DNA of 64,000 bases, taken from positions 1-64,000 of the forward strand of contig NZ_FOGT01000005.1 of the NCBI RefSeq assembly GCF_900111295.1, given 5' to 3'. Below the pieces are notes generated by a model that did not search any database, was not told the origin of the DNA, and worked only from the letters and a program-made list of their open reading frames with translations. Below, one piece after another: positions 63,798 through 64,000 of this stretch. Within the stretch, counting starts at the first letter, position 1; every line of letters begins with the position of its first letter. Source of the DNA: Salipaludibacillus aurantiacus (lineage in GTDB: Bacteria; Bacillota; Bacilli; Bacillales; Salisediminibacteriaceae). The translations under genes and the position numbers were made by a program.

Positions 63798-63928
63798 CCT
63801 CTGTTAATAGTTGTTGCTTTCTCCACCGGGGTCTTTCCCACCGCTGGCTCAAGTCACCCGGTCATCTTAAGCTCCAACGTGAAAGTCGGTGTTTTAAAAA
63901 AACTCAGCTTTTTAACAGAGCCAAATTA
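63791..63928. mobile_element. MITE-like element with TIRs and target duplication
   Basis: Terminal repeats GCCTCTGTTAA (63797-63807) and TTAACAGAGCC (63912-63922) match at 10 of 11 positions. The 126-bp element is flanked by AAATTA on both sides (63791-63796, 63923-63928). It encodes no protein. The left edge falls on the fadR stop codon. Confidence 0.5.
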
Positions 63929-63956
63929 ATAGACTTTTTGGAAAGGGGTGTAGCAT

Positions 63957-64000
63957 TTGTCAGAATTTAAGCTTATTAATGTTCATACTGAAGAGCGGAT
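63957..64000 (+). CDS. Start of the next gene, probably fadB (partial)
   Basis: TTG at 63957 follows AAGGGGTG and opens a frame MSEFKLINVHTEERI that runs off the window. The next gene after fadR in B. subtilis is the enoyl-CoA hydratase fadB; fifteen residues cannot prove it. Confidence 0.5.
   Translation, partial: MSEFKLINVHTEER

Overview
The window reads as a contiguous piece of a spore-forming Bacillaceae chromosome. The gene order follows the well-known Bacillus stretch from ytrI/ytrH and dnaE through accDA, pfkA-pyk, citZ-icd-mdh, phoPR, polA-mutM-ytaF-coaE, gapB, speD, nrdR-dnaB-dnaI, thrS, infC-rpmI-rplT, sspI, pheST, rnhC, zapA-cvpA-polX-mutS2 and the fad locus. Sporulation genes (ytrH, ytrI, ytvI, ytaF, ytxC, sspI), strong AGGAGG ribosome binding sites, T-boxes and an L20 leader all agree with this. 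The futalosine-pathway gene mqnC, a GntR gene next to the malic enzyme and a cbb3-type oxidase separate it from B. subtilis and point to a related Bacillaceae lineage. I would not name a species.

Layout. 1-5 kb: a small unknown gene and ytrI-ytrH on the minus strand, divergent from dnaE, with a LexA-like box between. 5-16 kb: malic enzyme with a GntR operator, its GntR regulator, accD-accA, pfkA-pyk, fxsA, ytvI (minus) and a DUF441 gene. 14.5-18.5 kb: the citZ-icd-mdh TCA block with an elaborate citZ leader. 18.5-22 kb: a MaoC-like protein and phoP-phoR, then a gene-free 0.5 kb holding a candidate small RNA and degenerate 20-nt repeats. 22-29 kb: polA-mutM-ytaF-coaE, gapB with two CcpN sites, and speD. 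29-34 kb: an unrecognised gene, nrdR-dnaB-dnaI, mqnC and ytxC. 34-39 kb: T-box-thrS and L20-leader-infC-rpmI-rplT. 39-44 kb: ysdA, a VTT membrane protein, ysdB (minus, sigma-W promoter), dUTPase, ysdC, yitT, sspI (minus) and a SpoU methyltransferase. 44.5-48.4 kb: T-box-pheS-pheT. 48.4-56 kb: an orphan gene, rnhC (minus), zapA-cvpA-polX-mutS2, a DUF350 gene and a 27-residue membrane peptide. 56-64 kb: two tandem long-chain acyl-CoA ligases, a minus-strand ccoN-ccoO-cytochrome c-stress-protein cluster, fadR, a candidate MITE and the start of the next gene, probably fadB.

How it works together. Much of the window is central carbon and fatty-acid metabolism. GntR, CcpA-like (cre), CcpN and FadR operators sit at malic enzyme, citZ, gapB and fadD/fadR, so carbon flow through acetyl-CoA, malonyl-CoA, citrate and gluconeogenesis looks transcriptionally linked. 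The rest is replication/repair, translation and sporulation housekeeping.

I found no defence system, CRISPR array, prophage, tRNA or rRNA. The most unusual items are the compact cbb3 oxidase cluster inside the fad locus, a dispersed hairpin family found beside apparent insertions, a MITE-like element at the fadR stop codon, the candidate sRNA upstream of polA, and the layered citZ and accD leaders.
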